A DNA stretch of 64,000 bases, taken from the NCBI RefSeq assembly GCF_019703835.1, contig NZ_AP023054.1, positions 620,001 through 684,000 on the forward strand. Direction: 5' to 3'. The notes under the pieces are model-generated. The model searched no databases. It saw only the letters and a list, made by a program, of their open reading frames with translations, and had not been told where the DNA came from. The stretch's first letter is position 1. Every line of letters starts with the position of its first letter. The translations under genes were made by a program, and so were the position numbers. The DNA comes from Thaumasiovibrio subtropicus (GTDB lineage: Bacteria; Pseudomonadota; Gammaproteobacteria; Enterobacterales; Vibrionaceae). Positions 39,772-50,007 of the stretch are shown one piece after another.

Positions 39772-42384
39772 ATGTACATGAGCACAGACGAGATACGCCG
39801 CGCGTTTCTTACGTTTTTCGAAAGCAAAGGACACCAAATTGTAGACAGTTCATCGCTAGTTCCAGCCGATGATCCAACTTTGTTGTTTACAAATGCCGGG
39901 ATGAACCAATTCAAAGATACCTTCTTAGGATTAGAAAAACGTAATTACACCCGAGCAACATCGGCGCAGCGCTGTGTTCGAGCTGGTGGTAAGCATAATG
40001 ACCTTGAAAATGTCGGTTTCACTGCACGCCACCACACTTTCTTCGAGATGCTGGGGAACTTCAGTTTTGGTGATTACTTTAAGCAAGATGCGATCAAATA
40101 TGCTTGGGAATTTCTCACTGAAACATTGAAGCTGCCAGAAGACCGCTTACTTGTCACAGTCTATGAGACGGATGACGAAGCGTTCGAGATCTGGAACAAA
40201 GAGATGGGTATTCCTGCCGATCGTATTATTCGCATTGGTGATAAAGAAGGTGGTAAAGCTTACGAGTCAGACAACTTCTGGCAGATGGGTGATACTGGCC
40301 CGTGTGGTCCATGTACCGAAATATTCTATGATCATGGCGACCACATCTGGGGTGGACGCCCGGGTACACCAGAAGAAGATGGTGACCGTTTTATCGAGAT
40401 CTGGAACAACGTATTCATGCAGTTTAACCGTCAAGCAGACGGTACTATGGAGCCGCTGCCTAAGCCTTCAGTCGATACCGGTATGGGTATTGAGCGTATT
40501 GCTGCGATCATGCAAGGCGTGCACTCTAACTATGAAATTGATGTTTTCCAAACGTTGATCAAAGAAGCGGCTAAAGTTATCGGTCACGATGATCTTTCTA
40601 ATCAGTCACTGCGCGTTGTTGCCGACCACATCCGCTCGTGTGCCTTCTTAATTGTTGATGGTGTGATGCCATCAAACGAGGGGCGTGGTTATGTGTTACG
40701 CCGTATTATTCGTCGTGCCGTTCGTCATGGTAACAAGCTTGGTGCACAAGGTGCCTTTTTCTACAAGCTCGTTGGTCCACTGGCGGAAATCATGGGGAGC
40801 GCCGGTGAAGAACTGAAAAAGCAGCAAGCGGTCGTTGAGAAAGTACTGAAAATTGAAGAAGAGAATTTCGGACGTACACTTGATCGCGGTATGGCGATTC
40901 TTACTGAAGCGTTAGACGCACTTGACGGTAAAGTCCTTGACGGTGAAACCGTATTTAAACTCTATGACACCTATGGTTTCCCCGCGGATTTGACCAATGA
41001 TGTCGCTCGTGAGCGAGGTTTCTCGATTGATGAACCTGCATTTGAAGTCGCAATGGAAGCGCAACGTCAACGTGCACGTGATGCAGGTCAGTTTGGCGTT
41101 GATTACAACGACGCGATTAAAGTGGACGGCGAGAGTGCTTTCTGTGGCTACGACGCGACACAAGGTGACGCTAAGGTTGTCGCTCTATTCCGTGATGGCG
41201 AAGCTGTTGATACTTTGAATGAAGGTGAGTCCGGTCTTGTTGTGCTGGATAACACGCCGTTCTACGCGGAATCAGGTGGTCAATGTGGTGATGCCGGTGA
41301 CATTGCGGGCTTTAAAGTCGAAGATACACAAAAATTTGGTAGCGCGATTGGCCACAAAGGTCAGCAAGCCCAAGGTGCTTTAAGTGTTGGCGAAACCGTT
41401 ACTGCATCAGTTGATGCAGAGCGCCGTGCGGCAATTAGTTTAAACCACTCAGCCACCCACTTATTGCATGCGGCATTGCGAAATCTTCTTGGTGAGCATG
41501 TGGCGCAGAAAGGCTCGTTGGTAAAAGCCGACGGACTGCGTTTTGACTTCTCTCATCTAGAAGCAGTGAAACCGGAAGAGCTGCGTGAGATAGAGCGCGT
41601 GGTTAATGAACAGATTCGTATCAACCACGTTATCCAAACTGAAGTGATGGATATCGAAGCCGCAAAAGCAAAAGGTGCAATGGCCCTGTTTGGCGAGAAG
41701 TACGACGATGAAGTACGCGTGTTGAGCATGGGTGAATTCTCTACCGAGTTGTGTGGTGGTATTCATGCGAAGCATACGGGTGATATCGGCCTATTTAAAA
41801 TTGTGTCGGAAGGCGGGATCGCGGCAGGTATCCGCCGAATTGAGGCGGTAACTGGTCAAGGCGCGATTAACGCACTTCATGCACAAGAGCAAAACCTCAT
41901 TGATGCCGCATCTCTGCTCAAGTCAGATCAAGGGTCTGTGGTTGAGAAAGTGGGCGCATTGGTGTCGCACAGCAAAGCTCTGGAAAAAGAGATTCAGCAG
42001 TTGAAAGACAAGCTTGCTGCACAAGAAAGTGCAGGCCTTGTGAATCAAGCGAAAGACATTAATGGTGTCAAAGTGCTGGTGGCGAAACTTGAAGGTGCCG
42101 ATAACAAAGCACTGCGTGGCATGGTTGATGAGCTTAAAAACCAACTCGGTAGTGGGGTTGTGGTACTTGGCAATGCAAGCGGCGACAAAGTAGGTTTGAT
42201 TGCCGGCGTGACTAAGGACCTAACCAGTAAAGTTAAAGCGGGCGAGTTAGTGAATCTCGTTGCGCAGCAAGTGGGAGGCAAAGGTGGCGGCCGTCCAGAT
42301 ATGGCTCAAGCCGGTGGTTCAGACGTTGCAGCACTGCCTGCAGCACTGGAATCTGTGACTCCATGGCTAACTGAAAAGCTATAA
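39772..42384 (+). CDS. alaS: Alanyl-tRNA synthetase
   Basis: An 870-residue class II synthetase (E. coli 876) charging tRNA-Ala. The catalytic domain opens with [18 protein letters not shown] and has motif 2 [31 protein letters not shown]. The editing domain has zinc ligands HSATHLLH and [13 protein letters not shown]. The C-terminal C-Ala domain contains [15 protein letters not shown]. The ATG at 39772 (MYMSTDEI) has AGGAAA upstream and matches the vibrio N-terminus. An upstream in-frame start adds a non-conserved 22-residue extension. lysC starts 24 bases downstream. Confidence 0.97.
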   Translation: MYMSTDEIRRAFLTFFESKGHQIVDSSSLVPADDPTLLFTNAGMNQFKDTFLGLEKRNYTRATSAQRCVRAGGKHNDLENVGFTARHHTFFEMLGNFSFGDYFKQDAIKYAWEFLTETLKLPEDRLLVTVYETDDEAFEIWNKEMGIPADRIIRIGDKEGGKAYESDNFWQMGDTGPCGPCTEIFYDHGDHIWGGRPGTPEEDGDRFIEIWNNVFMQFNRQADGTMEPLPKPSVDTGMGIERIAAIMQGVHSNYEIDVFQTLIKEAAKVIGHDDLSNQSLRVVADHIRSCAFLIVDGVMPSNEGRGYVLRRIIRRAVRHGNKLGAQGAFFYKLVGPLAEIMGSAGEELKKQQAVVEKVLKIEEENFGRTLDRGMAILTEALDALDGKVLDGETVFKLYDTYGFPADLTNDVARERGFSIDEPAFEVAMEAQRQRARDAGQFGVDYNDAIKVDGESAFCGYDATQGDAKVVALFRDGEAVDTLNEGESGLVVLDNTPFYAESGGQCGDAGDIAGFKVEDTQKFGSAIGHKGQQAQGALSVGETVTASVDAERRAAISLNHSATHLLHAALRNLLGEHVAQKGSLVKADGLRFDFSHLEAVKPEELREIERVVNEQIRINHVIQTEVMDIEAAKAKGAMALFGEKYDDEVRVLSMGEFSTELCGGIHAKHTGDIGLFKIVSEGGIAAGIRRIEAVTGQGAINALHAQEQNLIDAASLLKSDQGSVVEKVGALVSHSKALEKEIQQLKDKLAAQESAGLVNQAKDINGVKVLVAKLEGADNKALRGMVDELKNQLGSGVVVLGNASGDKVGLIAGVTKDLTSKVKAGELVNLVAQQVGGKGGGRPDMAQAGGSDVAALPAALESVTPWLTEKL

Positions 42385-42408
42385 GCTTTTTTAGGAGAAG
42401 ATAAGTAA

Positions 42409-43599
42409 GTGGCACTGATCGTCCAGAAATTTGGTGGAACCTCTGTGGGTTCCATCGACAGAATAGAGGCCGTCGCTCGGCGAGTGATTAATGCTCATCA
42501 GCAGGGACACCAGGTAGTGGTTGTCGTTTCAGCAATGTCAGGCGAGACAAATCGTCTCCTGGGATTAGCAAAGCAGATCGATGAAGTGCCAATGGCGCGT
42601 GAACTCGATGTTTTGCTGTCTGCTGGTGAGCAGGTATCTATGGCTTTATTAGCCATGGCTATCAACAAACAGGGTTTTGCCGCAACGTCAATGACAGCGG
42701 ATCAGGTTGGTATTACGACGCGAGGCGGTTTTAACAACGCTGAGATAGATAAGATCTCTACTGAGAGTATTCAATCCCTGTTAGATAATGGCCATATTGT
42801 GATTGTTGCTGGCTTTCAAGGTCGCGATAACCAAGGAAACATTACCACTCTCGGTCGCGGCGGCTCGGATGCTAGTGCAGTCGCATTAGCAAGTGCGTTA
42901 AAGGCCGATGAGTGTCAAATCTTTACTGATGTTGATGGTGTCTATACCACGGACCCTCGCATTGAGCCGCAGGCACGTCGACTAGATGTGGTGGACTTTG
43001 AAACCATGACGACATTGGCGCGTTTGGGGGCCAAAGTCTTGCAGCTCCAATCGGTAGAGTATGCGTATCAGCATCAAGTCCCTTTGCGTGTTCTCTCTTC
43101 TTTTGAAGATGATAGAACAACACAAGGGACTTTAGTGCAGATGAAGTCTGATAATCAGACATCAATAGCAGGCATCGCTGTACTGGCAAACCAACACTTG
43201 TTTTCGCTTGCTTCACAAGCCGAAAAAATGATTTGGCAAAGTGGTGGCATTGCTTCTCAGTTATGGAATAATGTGATGGATGAAACAAATTCTTCACATG
43301 TTGTGGTGTCAGATGCAGATCTGGCACAGCTAAAGCTAGCGCACAGTGACGAACTACATCATATTGACAATGTAGCGACATTATCCGTCGTTGGAAATGC
43401 TGCAACGGAGTGCGAGCAGGCGATGTTAGCGACACTGGCTGGTGAAGGAATTGTTGTCCACAAGGTGCAACATTTGCCGCAATGTCTATGCTTATTGGTA
43501 GCTGAATCTGACCATAAGCGAGCGGTGAAACTGCTTCATGCGCAATTTGTGGTTGCTGGTCTTTCAGAGCATGAGCCGGAACTTTTGGCTGTGTCCTAA
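42409..43599 (+). CDS. lysC: Aspartate kinase
   Basis: A 396-residue monofunctional kinase that phosphorylates aspartate, the first step to lysine, threonine and methionine. The N-terminal VQKFGGTSVGS, VVVSAMSGETNRLL, TLGRGGSDASAVALA and DVDGVYTTDPR motifs define the kinase domain. A C-terminal ACT-type regulatory region (about 265-390) is more divergent. It starts with GTG (42409) behind TAGGAGAAG. Position between alaS and csrA is a vibrio arrangement. No lysine riboswitch fits in the 24-base upstream gap. Feedback specificity cannot be read, so the symbol is by family. Confidence 0.9.
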   Translation: MALIVQKFGGTSVGSIDRIEAVARRVINAHQQGHQVVVVVSAMSGETNRLLGLAKQIDEVPMARELDVLLSAGEQVSMALLAMAINKQGFAATSMTADQVGITTRGGFNNAEIDKISTESIQSLLDNGHIVIVAGFQGRDNQGNITTLGRGGSDASAVALASALKADECQIFTDVDGVYTTDPRIEPQARRLDVVDFETMTTLARLGAKVLQLQSVEYAYQHQVPLRVLSSFEDDRTTQGTLVQMKSDNQTSIAGIAVLANQHLFSLASQAEKMIWQSGGIASQLWNNVMDETNSSHVVVSDADLAQLKLAHSDELHHIDNVATLSVVGNAATECEQAMLATLAGEGIVVHKVQHLPQCLCLLVAESDHKRAVKLLHAQFVVAGLSEHEPELLAVS

Positions 43600-43658
43600 T
43601 AGAAAGACGAGTTCGCTGTTAAAAATGAATAATTAGAGATTACTCAAGGAGCACACGA

Positions 43659-43856
43659 ATGCTGATTTTGACTCGTCGCGTAGGTGAGACGTTAATGATT
43701 GGTGACGAAGTTACCGTCACTGTTTTAGGTGTTAAAGGTAACCAGGTTCGAATTGGTGTGAATGCACCGAAAGAAGTATCTGTTCACCGTGAAGAAATTT
43801 ATTTGCGCATCCAAGCAGAGAAAGGCGCTGGCGCTGAAAAAGCGAGCAGCTACTGA
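43659..43856 (+). CDS. csrA: Carbon storage regulator CsrA
   Basis: A 65-residue dimeric RNA-binding protein that blocks or stabilises mRNAs by binding GGA motifs near ribosome-binding sites. The sequence [16 protein letters not shown] and the RNA-binding [14 protein letters not shown] segment (Arg in VHREE) are unmistakable. It follows lysC by about 60 bases with AAGGAG as ribosome-binding site and has its own terminator. Together with barA in this window it represents the Csr circuit; the sequestering RNAs are not here. Confidence 0.98.
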   Translation: MLILTRRVGETLMIGDEVTVTVLGVKGNQVRIGVNAPKEVSVHREEIYLRIQAEKGAGAEKASSY

Positions 43857-43861
43857 TAGAA

Positions 43862-43888
43862 GAGTCGGCTTAGGCCGACTTTTTTATT
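43862..43888 (+). terminator. Terminator of csrA
   Basis: AGTCGGCT-TA-GGCCGACT-type stem followed by TTTTTT, directly after the csrA stop. Confidence 0.9.
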
Positions 43889-44034
43889 ACCTCCAATTCA
43901 GTGCAATACTGGATTTGTTCAGATCTAACTCATTTAATTTTGTGGAAAAAAATGTCACATTGTTGCTTTAAGGTTCACTTTGGTTGCAAAGTGTCCAAGC
44001 GCGCATGAATTCGATATTTTTCGCGATAAAATGT

Positions 44035-44062
44035 TTGACATATTTTTGCTTCGAAGTAATAT
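44035..44062 (+). promoter_or_regulatory. Promoter of the tRNA-Ser/Arg array
   Basis: A consensus TTGACA (44035-44040) and TAATAT (44057-44062), 16 bases apart, precede the GC-rich discriminator GAGCCCCCGC. This is typical of stable-RNA promoters under stringent control. The first tRNA starts 15 bases later. Confidence 0.85.
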
Positions 44063-44077
44063 GAGCCCCCGCAAGAC

Positions 44078-44170
44078 GGTGAGGTGGCCGAGAGGCTGAA
44101 GGCGCTCCCCTGCTAAGGGAGTATACGGTTTGTAGCCGTATCGAGGGTTCGAATCCCTCCTTCACCGCCA
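44078..44170 (+). tRNA. tRNA-Ser(GCT), copy 1
   Basis: 93 bases with the long variable arm of class II tRNAs. Acceptor GGTGAGG pairs with CTTCACC, anticodon loop CTGCTAA gives GCT, T-arm GGTTCGAATCC, and CCA is encoded. First gene of the array. Confidence 0.97.
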
Positions 44171-44200
44171 TTTTTTCTGTTTATGTCAAAACAGTACTGC

Positions 44201-44277
44201 GCGCTCGTAGCTCAGCTGGATAGAGTACCTGGCTACGAACCAGGCGGTCGGAGGTTCGAATCCTCCCGAGCGCGCCA
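44201..44277 (+). tRNA. tRNA-Arg(ACG), acceptor variant A, copy 1
   Basis: 77 bases; acceptor GCGCTCG/CGAGCGC, anticodon loop CTACGAA (ACG, read as ICG after deamination), encoded CCA. Confidence 0.97.
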
Positions 44278-44322
44278 TCATTTAAGATGTGAGTGTTAAC
44301 TGGCATCTATAACAAACAATGT

Positions 44323-44399
44323 GCGTCCGTAGCTCAGCTGGATAGAGTACCTGGCTACGAACCAGGCGGTCGGAGGTTCGAATCCTCCCGGACGCGCCA
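44323..44399 (+). tRNA. tRNA-Arg(ACG), acceptor variant B, copy 1
   Basis: 77 bases; identical to variant A except the acceptor stem GCGTCCG/CGGACGC, where both sides changed together. Encoded CCA. Confidence 0.97.
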
Positions 44400-44422
44400 T
44401 TCTTTGTTAAACCTGTTTGTGT

Positions 44423-44515
44423 GGTGAGGTGGCCGAGAGGCTGAAGGCGCTCCCCTGCTAAGGGAGTATACGGTTTGTAGCCGTATCGAGGGTTCGAATC
44501 CCTCCTTCACCGCCA
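44423..44515 (+). tRNA. tRNA-Ser(GCT), copy 2
   Basis: 93 bases, identical to the first serine gene. The following spacer is also nearly identical to the one after copy 1, pointing to tandem duplication. Confidence 0.97.
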
Positions 44516-44544
44516 TTTTTCTGTTTATGTTAAAACAGTACTGC

Positions 44545-44621
44545 GCGCTCGTAGCTCAGCTGGATAGAGTACCTGGCTACGAACCAGGCGGTCGGAGGTT
44601 CGAATCCTCCCGAGCGCGCCA
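44545..44621 (+). tRNA. tRNA-Arg(ACG), variant A, copy 2
   Basis: 77 bases, same as variant A copy 1, encoded CCA. Confidence 0.97.
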
Positions 44622-44693
44622 TTCTTCATAAATATCAGTCCTTTTCAGTGATTGTGTCTACACAATTGTTGTCACTGTTATTTAGACCCCTGC

Positions 44694-44770
44694 GCGTCCG
44701 TAGCTCAGCTGGATAGAGTACCTGGCTACGAACCAGGCGGTCGGAGGTTCGAATCCTCCCGGACGCGCCA
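44694..44770 (+). tRNA. tRNA-Arg(ACG), variant B, copy 2
   Basis: 77 bases, same as variant B copy 1, encoded CCA. The spacer before it is longer and unrelated to the first A-B spacer. Confidence 0.97.
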
Positions 44771-44852
44771 TTATTTATAGCAATGAAGCTCAGTACTTTG
44801 TTGTTACACTCCTGGGTAACGGATTCCCTTCAAAGAGTAAAAAGATTTCTGC

Positions 44853-44929
44853 GCGCTCGTAGCTCAGCTGGATAGAGTACCTGGCTACGAACCAGGCGGT
44901 CGGAGGTTCGAATCCTCCCGAGCGCGCCA
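44853..44929 (+). tRNA. tRNA-Arg(ACG), variant A, copy 3
   Basis: 77 bases, variant A acceptor stem GCGCTCG/CGAGCGC, encoded CCA. Confidence 0.97.
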
Positions 44930-44993
44930 TTCTTTTCCCATGGAAGTCAATTAACACATCTTTGATATTAAGACTATCATTTATGTGGCCTGC

Positions 44994-45070
44994 GCGTCCG
45001 TAGCTCAGCTGGATAGAGTACCTGGCTACGAACCAGGCGGTCGGAGGTTCGAATCCTCCCGGACGCGCCA
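44994..45070 (+). tRNA. tRNA-Arg(ACG), variant B, copy 3
   Basis: 77 bases, variant B acceptor stem GCGTCCG/CGGACGC, encoded CCA. Confidence 0.97.
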
Positions 45071-45121
45071 CTATTTTTTCTTGTGTTCTTCTTCAATAAA
45101 CATGAGATACCCCGTTTCTGC

Positions 45122-45198
45122 GCGCTCGTAGCTCAGCTGGATAGAGTACCTGGCTACGAACCAGGCGGTCGGAGGTTCGAATCCTCCCGAGCGCGCCA
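45122..45198 (+). tRNA. tRNA-Arg(ACG), variant A, copy 4
   Basis: 77 bases, variant A, encoded CCA. Confidence 0.97.
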
Positions 45199-45242
45199 TC
45201 ATTTCATATTGCTTTTTGAGAGCAGTATTACCGTCTTAATGC

Positions 45243-45319
45243 GCGTCCGTAGCTCAGCTGGATAGAGTACCTGGCTACGAACCAGGCGGTCGGAGGTTCG
45301 AATCCTCCCGGACGCGCCA
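45243..45319 (+). tRNA. tRNA-Arg(ACG), variant B, copy 4
   Basis: 77 bases, variant B, encoded CCA; last gene of the array. A small stem TTCTCA/TGAGAA follows but has no T run, so the array terminator is not clear. Confidence 0.97.
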
Positions 45320-45678
45320 TCTTCTCATCTCTGAGAATAACGTCCCTTAACGCTTCATATTTATACCCTGTTTTCCTGTCTTTTTAGACAATCTATGCAC
45401 AGACTTATTCACACATACCTTTGTGCTTTCAATAGATCATCCCGCACAGCTTCTTAAACCTCTAAATTTGTGCTGTTAATTTTACTTCCACCGAAATATG
45501 CGTCTGTTAAACGCATACTAATGCTGCTTTCTTCGCATTTTTGTCAATAGCTATTCAACTAAATGTCATAATTGTTGATTTATGTTAAGATTTTTTGCGT
45601 TTTTACGCGTTAAGGTGGAGTTAACGTAGTTATCCATGCGACGGGGTGTCGCGATTTAAATGGTAGAAAGGAAGCAGG
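45320..45678 (+). other. Intergenic region between tRNA array and oadG
   Basis: About 360 AT-rich bases with no supportable gene. It must hold the array terminator and the oad promoter. TTGATTTATGTTAA at 45575-45588 loosely resembles an FNR box (TTGAT-N4-ATCAA), with two mismatches in the second half-site. It would make sense for a fermentative pump but is weak evidence. Confidence 0.5.
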
Positions 45679-45930
45679 ATGTCAAATATCAGTGATCTGC
45701 TAGTCGAAGCGGCAACACTCATGCTGACAGGCATGGTGTTTGTCTTTGTGTTCTTAAGTATCTTGATCTTTTTGGTGCAGACATTGGCAAGTCGATTGCC
45801 GAAAGAAGTGCCAGAAGCCCCCGAAATACCTTCCCGAGCAACAACCTCAAACACGGCAAACGGTGTGTCGCCTAGTGTCGTTGCGGCGATTGCCGTTGCT
45901 ATTAAGCAGCATCGTCAGCGCAACGCATGA
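45679..45930 (+). CDS. oadG: Oxaloacetate decarboxylase Na+ pump, gamma subunit
   Basis: An 83-residue small membrane protein with one hydrophobic helix (about residues 11-37) and a polar Pro/Glu/Ala-rich tail, the layout of OadG. OadG anchors the alpha subunit to the membrane-embedded beta subunit, and in the family its C-terminus binds zinc. Identity rests on topology and on the oadG-oadA-oadB order. RBS AAAGGAAG lies upstream. Confidence 0.9.
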   Translation: MSNISDLLVEAATLMLTGMVFVFVFLSILIFLVQTLASRLPKEVPEAPEIPSRATTSNTANGVSPSVVAAIAVAIKQHRQRNA

Positions 45931-45965
45931 TTTAAGCCGGACAATATGATTAAAAGGAGTTGAGC

Positions 45966-47750
45966 ATGTCCAAACCATTAGCACTAACCGATGTGGTACT
46001 TCGCGATGCCCATCAATCGTTATTCGCGACACGTATGCGTGTCGAAGATATGTTACCGATTGCCGAGCAGCTAGATAAAGTCGGTTACTGGTCACTGGAA
46101 ACTTGGGGTGGGGCAACATTTGATGCCTGTATCCGTTTCTTGGGTGAAGATCCGTGGGAGCGTCTTCGCTTATTAAAGGCGGCAATGCCAAATACGCCAA
46201 TGCAGATGTTACTGCGTGGTCAAAACCTACTTGGCTACCGTCACTACGCCGATGATGTTGTCGATAAGTTTGTTGAACGTGCGCACAAAAATGGTATGGA
46301 TGTTTTCCGTATTTTTGATGCGATGAACGACGTACGTAACTTCGAACGTGCGGTAAAAGCGGCGGTTAATGTTGGTGCTCACGCGCAGGGTACACTCTCT
46401 TACACCACTAGCCCTTACCATACGTCTGATACTTGGGTTGATCTTGCTAAGCGCCTTGAAGATTTAGGGTGTCATTCTCTCTGTCTTAAAGATATGGCAG
46501 GCTTGTTAAAGCCTTATGAAGCTGAAGAGGTGATTTCGCGTATTAAAGCCTCTTGTGACATCCCATTAGCATTGCACTGTCATGCGACGACAGGCCTTTC
46601 GCCTGCAACAGCGGTGAAGGCAGTCGAAGCCGGTCTTGATATTCTTGATACCTCTATCTCGTCGATGAGTCAGACATACGGCCATACTGCGACTGAGACC
46701 GTTGTCGCGATGCTTGAGGGCACGGGACGTGATACCAACCTCAAACTTGATCAACTTGAGCCGATTGCCGCGTATTTCCGTGAAGTACGTAAGAAGTATG
46801 CGAAATTTGAAGGTCAGCTTAAAGGCGTCGACTCCCGTATTCTTATTGCCCAAGTACCGGGTGGTATGTTGACGAACATGGAAGGCCAGCTGAAAGAGCA
46901 AGGCGCGGCGGATCGCCTCGATGAAGTATTGGAAGAGATCCCTCGCGTGCGTAAGGATTTAGGCTATATCCCGTTGGTTACGCCGACCTCACAGATTGTG
47001 GGTACGCAATCGGTAATTAACGTATTGACGGGTGAGCGCTATAAGTCAATCACCAAAGAGACTGCCGGTGTATTGAAAGGCGAATACGGTAAACCACCAG
47101 CAGATGTCAATGCTGAGCTTCAAGCGCGTGTATTAGATGGCGCTGAGGCGATTATCTGCCGTCCTGCCGACTTAATTGAGCACGAACTTCACACCTTAAC
47201 AGATGACCTCGTTGCGAAGGCGAAAGAGGAGAATATTGCCCTAGCGGATGAGCAAGTGGATGACGTGCTAACTTATGCTCTGTTCCCACAAGTTGGTCTC
47301 AAGTTCCTCAAAAACCGCAACAACCCAGATGCATTTGAACCTGCACCGGGTAAGGAAGTAGCTGAAGAAAAACCAGCGGCAGCGCCAGTGGTTTCAGCGG
47401 CCGGTGGTATTGAGGCTTACAGTGTGAAAGTGAACGGTCAAGTCTTCGATGTGGAAGTCGGCCCAGCAGGTGAAGTGTCGTCTGTGAATTTGGCGAAAGA
47501 TGCGCCAGTAGCCGCACCAGCAGCACCTGCGGGGAATGCTGAGCCTGTGCCTGCCCCATTGGCGGGTAACATCTTTAAGATTCAAGTCCAAGCAGGTGCT
47601 CAAGTCTCTGAAGGTGATGTATTGGTCGTGCTTGAAGCGATGAAGATGGAAACCGAAGTACGCGCAGCGCGCGGTGGGGTCGTGGATCAGATTCACGTTA
47701 AAGAGGGTGATACTGTAGCGGTAGGTGCTCCTATCCTCAGTCTGGCTTAG
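45966..47750 (+). CDS. oadA: Oxaloacetate decarboxylase, alpha subunit
   Basis: A 594-residue cytoplasmic carboxyltransferase/biotin subunit. The N-terminal TIM-barrel carboxyltransferase has [31 protein letters not shown] and the metal-binding [10 protein letters not shown]. An Ala/Pro-rich hinge (about residues 515-530) leads to the biotinyl domain with [11 protein letters not shown], the modified lysine near residue 560. It transfers the carboxyl group of oxaloacetate to biotin; OadB then decarboxylates it and exports Na+. The ATG at 45966 has AAAGGAGT five bases upstream, favouring it over the in-frame TTG at 45960. Confidence 0.97.
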   Translation: MSKPLALTDVVLRDAHQSLFATRMRVEDMLPIAEQLDKVGYWSLETWGGATFDACIRFLGEDPWERLRLLKAAMPNTPMQMLLRGQNLLGYRHYADDVVDKFVERAHKNGMDVFRIFDAMNDVRNFERAVKAAVNVGAHAQGTLSYTTSPYHTSDTWVDLAKRLEDLGCHSLCLKDMAGLLKPYEAEEVISRIKASCDIPLALHCHATTGLSPATAVKAVEAGLDILDTSISSMSQTYGHTATETVVAMLEGTGRDTNLKLDQLEPIAAYFREVRKKYAKFEGQLKGVDSRILIAQVPGGMLTNMEGQLKEQGAADRLDEVLEEIPRVRKDLGYIPLVTPTSQIVGTQSVINVLTGERYKSITKETAGVLKGEYGKPPADVNAELQARVLDGAEAIICRPADLIEHELHTLTDDLVAKAKEENIALADEQVDDVLTYALFPQVGLKFLKNRNNPDAFEPAPGKEVAEEKPAAAPVVSAAGGIEAYSVKVNGQVFDVEVGPAGEVSSVNLAKDAPVAAPAAPAGNAEPVPAPLAGNIFKIQVQAGAQVSEGDVLVVLEAMKMETEVRAARGGVVDQIHVKEGDTVAVGAPILSLA

Positions 47751-47761
47751 TAGAGGATGCC

Positions 47762-48895
47762 ATGGAAGGACTAACAACACTGTGGCTAAACACAGGGATC
47801 GCCCATTTTCAGTTTACACAACTGATCATGATCCTAGTGGGCTGTGGTCTGCTGTTTTTAGCCATCAAAAAAGGATTTGAGCCATTACTGTTGGTGCCGA
47901 TTGGATTCGGTGCCATCTTGGCAAACATTCCTAATGCCGGGTTTACCGATGAAGGCGGCTTGCTATACATGGTGTATGAAGCAGGTATTGCGACAGGGGT
48001 GTTCCCACTGTTGATCTTCATGGGTGTTGGCGCGATGACCGACTTTGGTGCTCTGATCGCCAACCCGAAAACCTTACTGCTCGGTGCGGCAGCTCAGTTT
48101 GGTATTTTTGCGACTTTGTTTGGCGCGATTTTACTTAACTTGGTGCCGGGTATGGAGTTTACCTTACAGGATGCTTCGTCCATTGCCATTATCGGTGGCG
48201 CCGATGGCCCGACGGCGATTTTCTTAGCCAGTAAGCTCTCGCCTGACTTACTCGGCGCAATCGCTGTAGCAGCCTATAGTTACATGGCGCTGGTGCCGAT
48301 CATTCAGCCGCCAATTATGAAGGCATTTACGACCGAAGAAGAGCGCAAGATTCAGATGAAGCAGTTGCGTCACGTCGGCAAGGTAGAGAAGATAATCTTC
48401 CCACTTGCTGTACTGATGATGACGATTCTGTTCCTGCCATCGGCAACGCCATTAGTCGGTATGTTCTGCCTAGGTAACCTGATGCGCGAATCTGGCGTGG
48501 TCGATCGCCTCTCCAGCACAGCCCAAAATGAGTTGATCAATGTGGTCACTATCTTCTTGGGCCTAGGCGTTGGCTCCAAGTTGCAAGCGGATAAGTTTTT
48601 GCACGTTGAAACACTGGGTATCTTGGCGTTGGGTGCGGTGGCATTCAGTATCGGTACGGCAGCAGGTGTATTAATGGCCAAGATATTGGCGAAGTACTCG
48701 GATGAGCCGATTAACCCGTTGATCGGTGCTGCAGGTGTTTCCGCAGTGCCAATGGCAGCGCGTGTGGTCAACAAAGTGGGTTTGGATTCCAACCCGCAAA
48801 ACTTCTTGTTGATGCACGCTATGGGGCCTAATGTTGCTGGTGTACTCGGTTCGGCGGTCGCGGCGGGGATTTTGCTTGCACTTGTAGGTGGCTAA
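47762..48895 (+). CDS. oadB: Oxaloacetate decarboxylase, beta subunit (Na+ translocating)
   Basis: A 377-residue polytopic membrane protein with about nine or more hydrophobic segments. The family motifs include [20 protein letters not shown], a [21 protein letters not shown] stretch with the conserved aspartate, and [14 protein letters not shown] near the C-terminus. It decarboxylates carboxybiotin and pumps sodium outward. It is shorter than the Klebsiella subunit (about 430) but complete in its motifs. It follows oadA by 11 bases; the operon probably ends at the terminator near 49016. Confidence 0.96.
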   Translation: MEGLTTLWLNTGIAHFQFTQLIMILVGCGLLFLAIKKGFEPLLLVPIGFGAILANIPNAGFTDEGGLLYMVYEAGIATGVFPLLIFMGVGAMTDFGALIANPKTLLLGAAAQFGIFATLFGAILLNLVPGMEFTLQDASSIAIIGGADGPTAIFLASKLSPDLLGAIAVAAYSYMALVPIIQPPIMKAFTTEEERKIQMKQLRHVGKVEKIIFPLAVLMMTILFLPSATPLVGMFCLGNLMRESGVVDRLSSTAQNELINVVTIFLGLGVGSKLQADKFLHVETLGILALGAVAFSIGTAAGVLMAKILAKYSDEPINPLIGAAGVSAVPMAARVVNKVGLDSNPQNFLLMHAMGPNVAGVLGSAVAAGILLALVGG

Positions 48896-49015
48896 ACTAT
48901 CTATGTTATCCAGTACGCTTGGGCTCAATATTTGATGCAGAGCTGATATCTGCTAAAAAGCAGCAGAACTGACTTGAGCGCCATGCAACTGATGGCAAAC
49001 AAGGTATATGATAGA

Positions 49016-49043
49016 GCGGGTGACGTAAGTCGCCCGTTTTTTT
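49016..49043 (+). terminator. Terminator after oadB
   Basis: GCGGGTGAC-GTAA-GTCGCCCG stem with a T7 run, about 120 bases after oadB and 22 before the next gene. Confidence 0.85.
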
Positions 49044-49065
49044 ATGCCTATTTGGGGAGCAAGCG

Positions 49066-50007
49066 ATGAAAAATCAACAGCTACAAATTATCGAGTTTGG
49101 CGCGCCTTCAGTGTTGGCACTAGCGCAAAGCGAACTAACCGCGTTATCAGAGGGGGACGTCCTAGTGAAAGTGGCGTTTGCCGGTGTGAATCCCGTCGAT
49201 GCTAAAACACGTGCGGGGTTAGGCTGGGCTGCTGAACGTTGTAAAGATGCACTACCTTGGACGCCGGGTTTTGATTTTTCGGGTGAAATCGTAGCTGTGG
49301 GTGAAGGTGTCTCTCAGAAGTGGCAGGAAGGTGCGCGCGTTGCAGGTCTGACTTTAGACGGTGGCTGTTATGCTGAGTACTTGGTGATAAAGGAAGACAA
49401 GCTTGTCGAAGTGCCTGAAAATATTTCACTGAAGGAGGCGGCAGCAACGCCTTTAGCCGCGTTGACGGCATTGCAAGCGTTACAAAAAGGCGGCCTTAGT
49501 GAAGATGATCGCGTGTTGATTTTGGCCGGAGCGGGCGGTGTCGGGCACTTTGCTATTCAATTTGCCAACGAACATGGTGCGCAAGTGTATGCGTCGTGCT
49601 CTTCAAAGAATGTGGCATTTGTTCAAGCGCTGGGTGCGAACGCATTAGATTATACACAAGGCGATCTCGATATTGATGGTGTGGATCTTTTGATTGATCT
49701 CGTTGGTGGTCATGTGGGCGAAAAAGCGCTGGGGTGCGTAAAAAAAGGCGGGCGTGTCGTCACCATTCCATCGGTGACAGCGGCATCTATCATAGAGCAC
49801 GCAGAGAAGCTGGGGCTGGCTGCATCCGGTATGTTAGTGGAGCCAGATAATGAGTTATGTAGCGAAATATTTCGCATGTTAGCGAACGAAGCTGTGACGG
49901 TAACGGTGAGTGAGCAGTTTGCTTTGTCTGAAGGCGATGAGGCGCATACCGCGATTGAGACTGGACGTACTCGCGGTAAGCTAGTGCTTGCAATAGCAGG
50001 GGCATAG
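49066..50007 (+). CDS. Zinc-independent quinone oxidoreductase-like (MDR) protein
   Basis: A 313-residue medium-chain reductase with a GroES-like N-terminal domain (GVNPVDAKTRAG, PWTPGFDFSGEIVAVG) and a Rossmann domain with the NAD(P) loop LILAGAGGVGHFAIQFA (near residues 150-166). The zinc ligands of alcohol dehydrogenases are absent, as in the quinone/enone reductase subfamily. Substrate cannot be given. Its stop shares a base with the GTG start of the downstream yqaA-like gene, so the two are coupled. Confidence 0.85.
   Translation: MKNQQLQIIEFGAPSVLALAQSELTALSEGDVLVKVAFAGVNPVDAKTRAGLGWAAERCKDALPWTPGFDFSGEIVAVGEGVSQKWQEGARVAGLTLDGGCYAEYLVIKEDKLVEVPENISLKEAAATPLAALTALQALQKGGLSEDDRVLILAGAGGVGHFAIQFANEHGAQVYASCSSKNVAFVQALGANALDYTQGDLDIDGVDLLIDLVGGHVGEKALGCVKKGGRVVTIPSVTAASIIEHAEKLGLAASGMLVEPDNELCSEIFRMLANEAVTVTVSEQFALSEGDEAHTAIETGRTRGKLVLAIAGA

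Noticed and set aside
42923..43435. 170-residue minus-strand frame within lysC
   Set aside because: No ribosome-binding site or recognisable sequence; lysC is a complete conserved gene on the plus strand.
44790..45071. Minus-strand frame with repeated GGFEPPTAWFVARYSIQLSY sequence
   Set aside because: It is the antisense of tRNA-Arg genes. This peptide is a well-known annotation artefact, and it has no independent coding support.
45083..45265. 60-residue plus-strand frame over a tRNA-Arg gene
   Set aside because: It translates the tRNA itself (LVAQLDRVPGYEPGGRRFESSRA is another classic tRNA artefact).
44201..45319. Regular direct repeats resembling a CRISPR array
   Set aside because: The repeats are complete tRNA genes with cloverleaf pairing and encoded CCA; spacers are unequal and there are no cas genes.
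47308..47780. Minus-strand frames over the oadA hinge and biotin domain
   Set aside because: They mirror the Ala/Pro-rich linker and have no coding signals.
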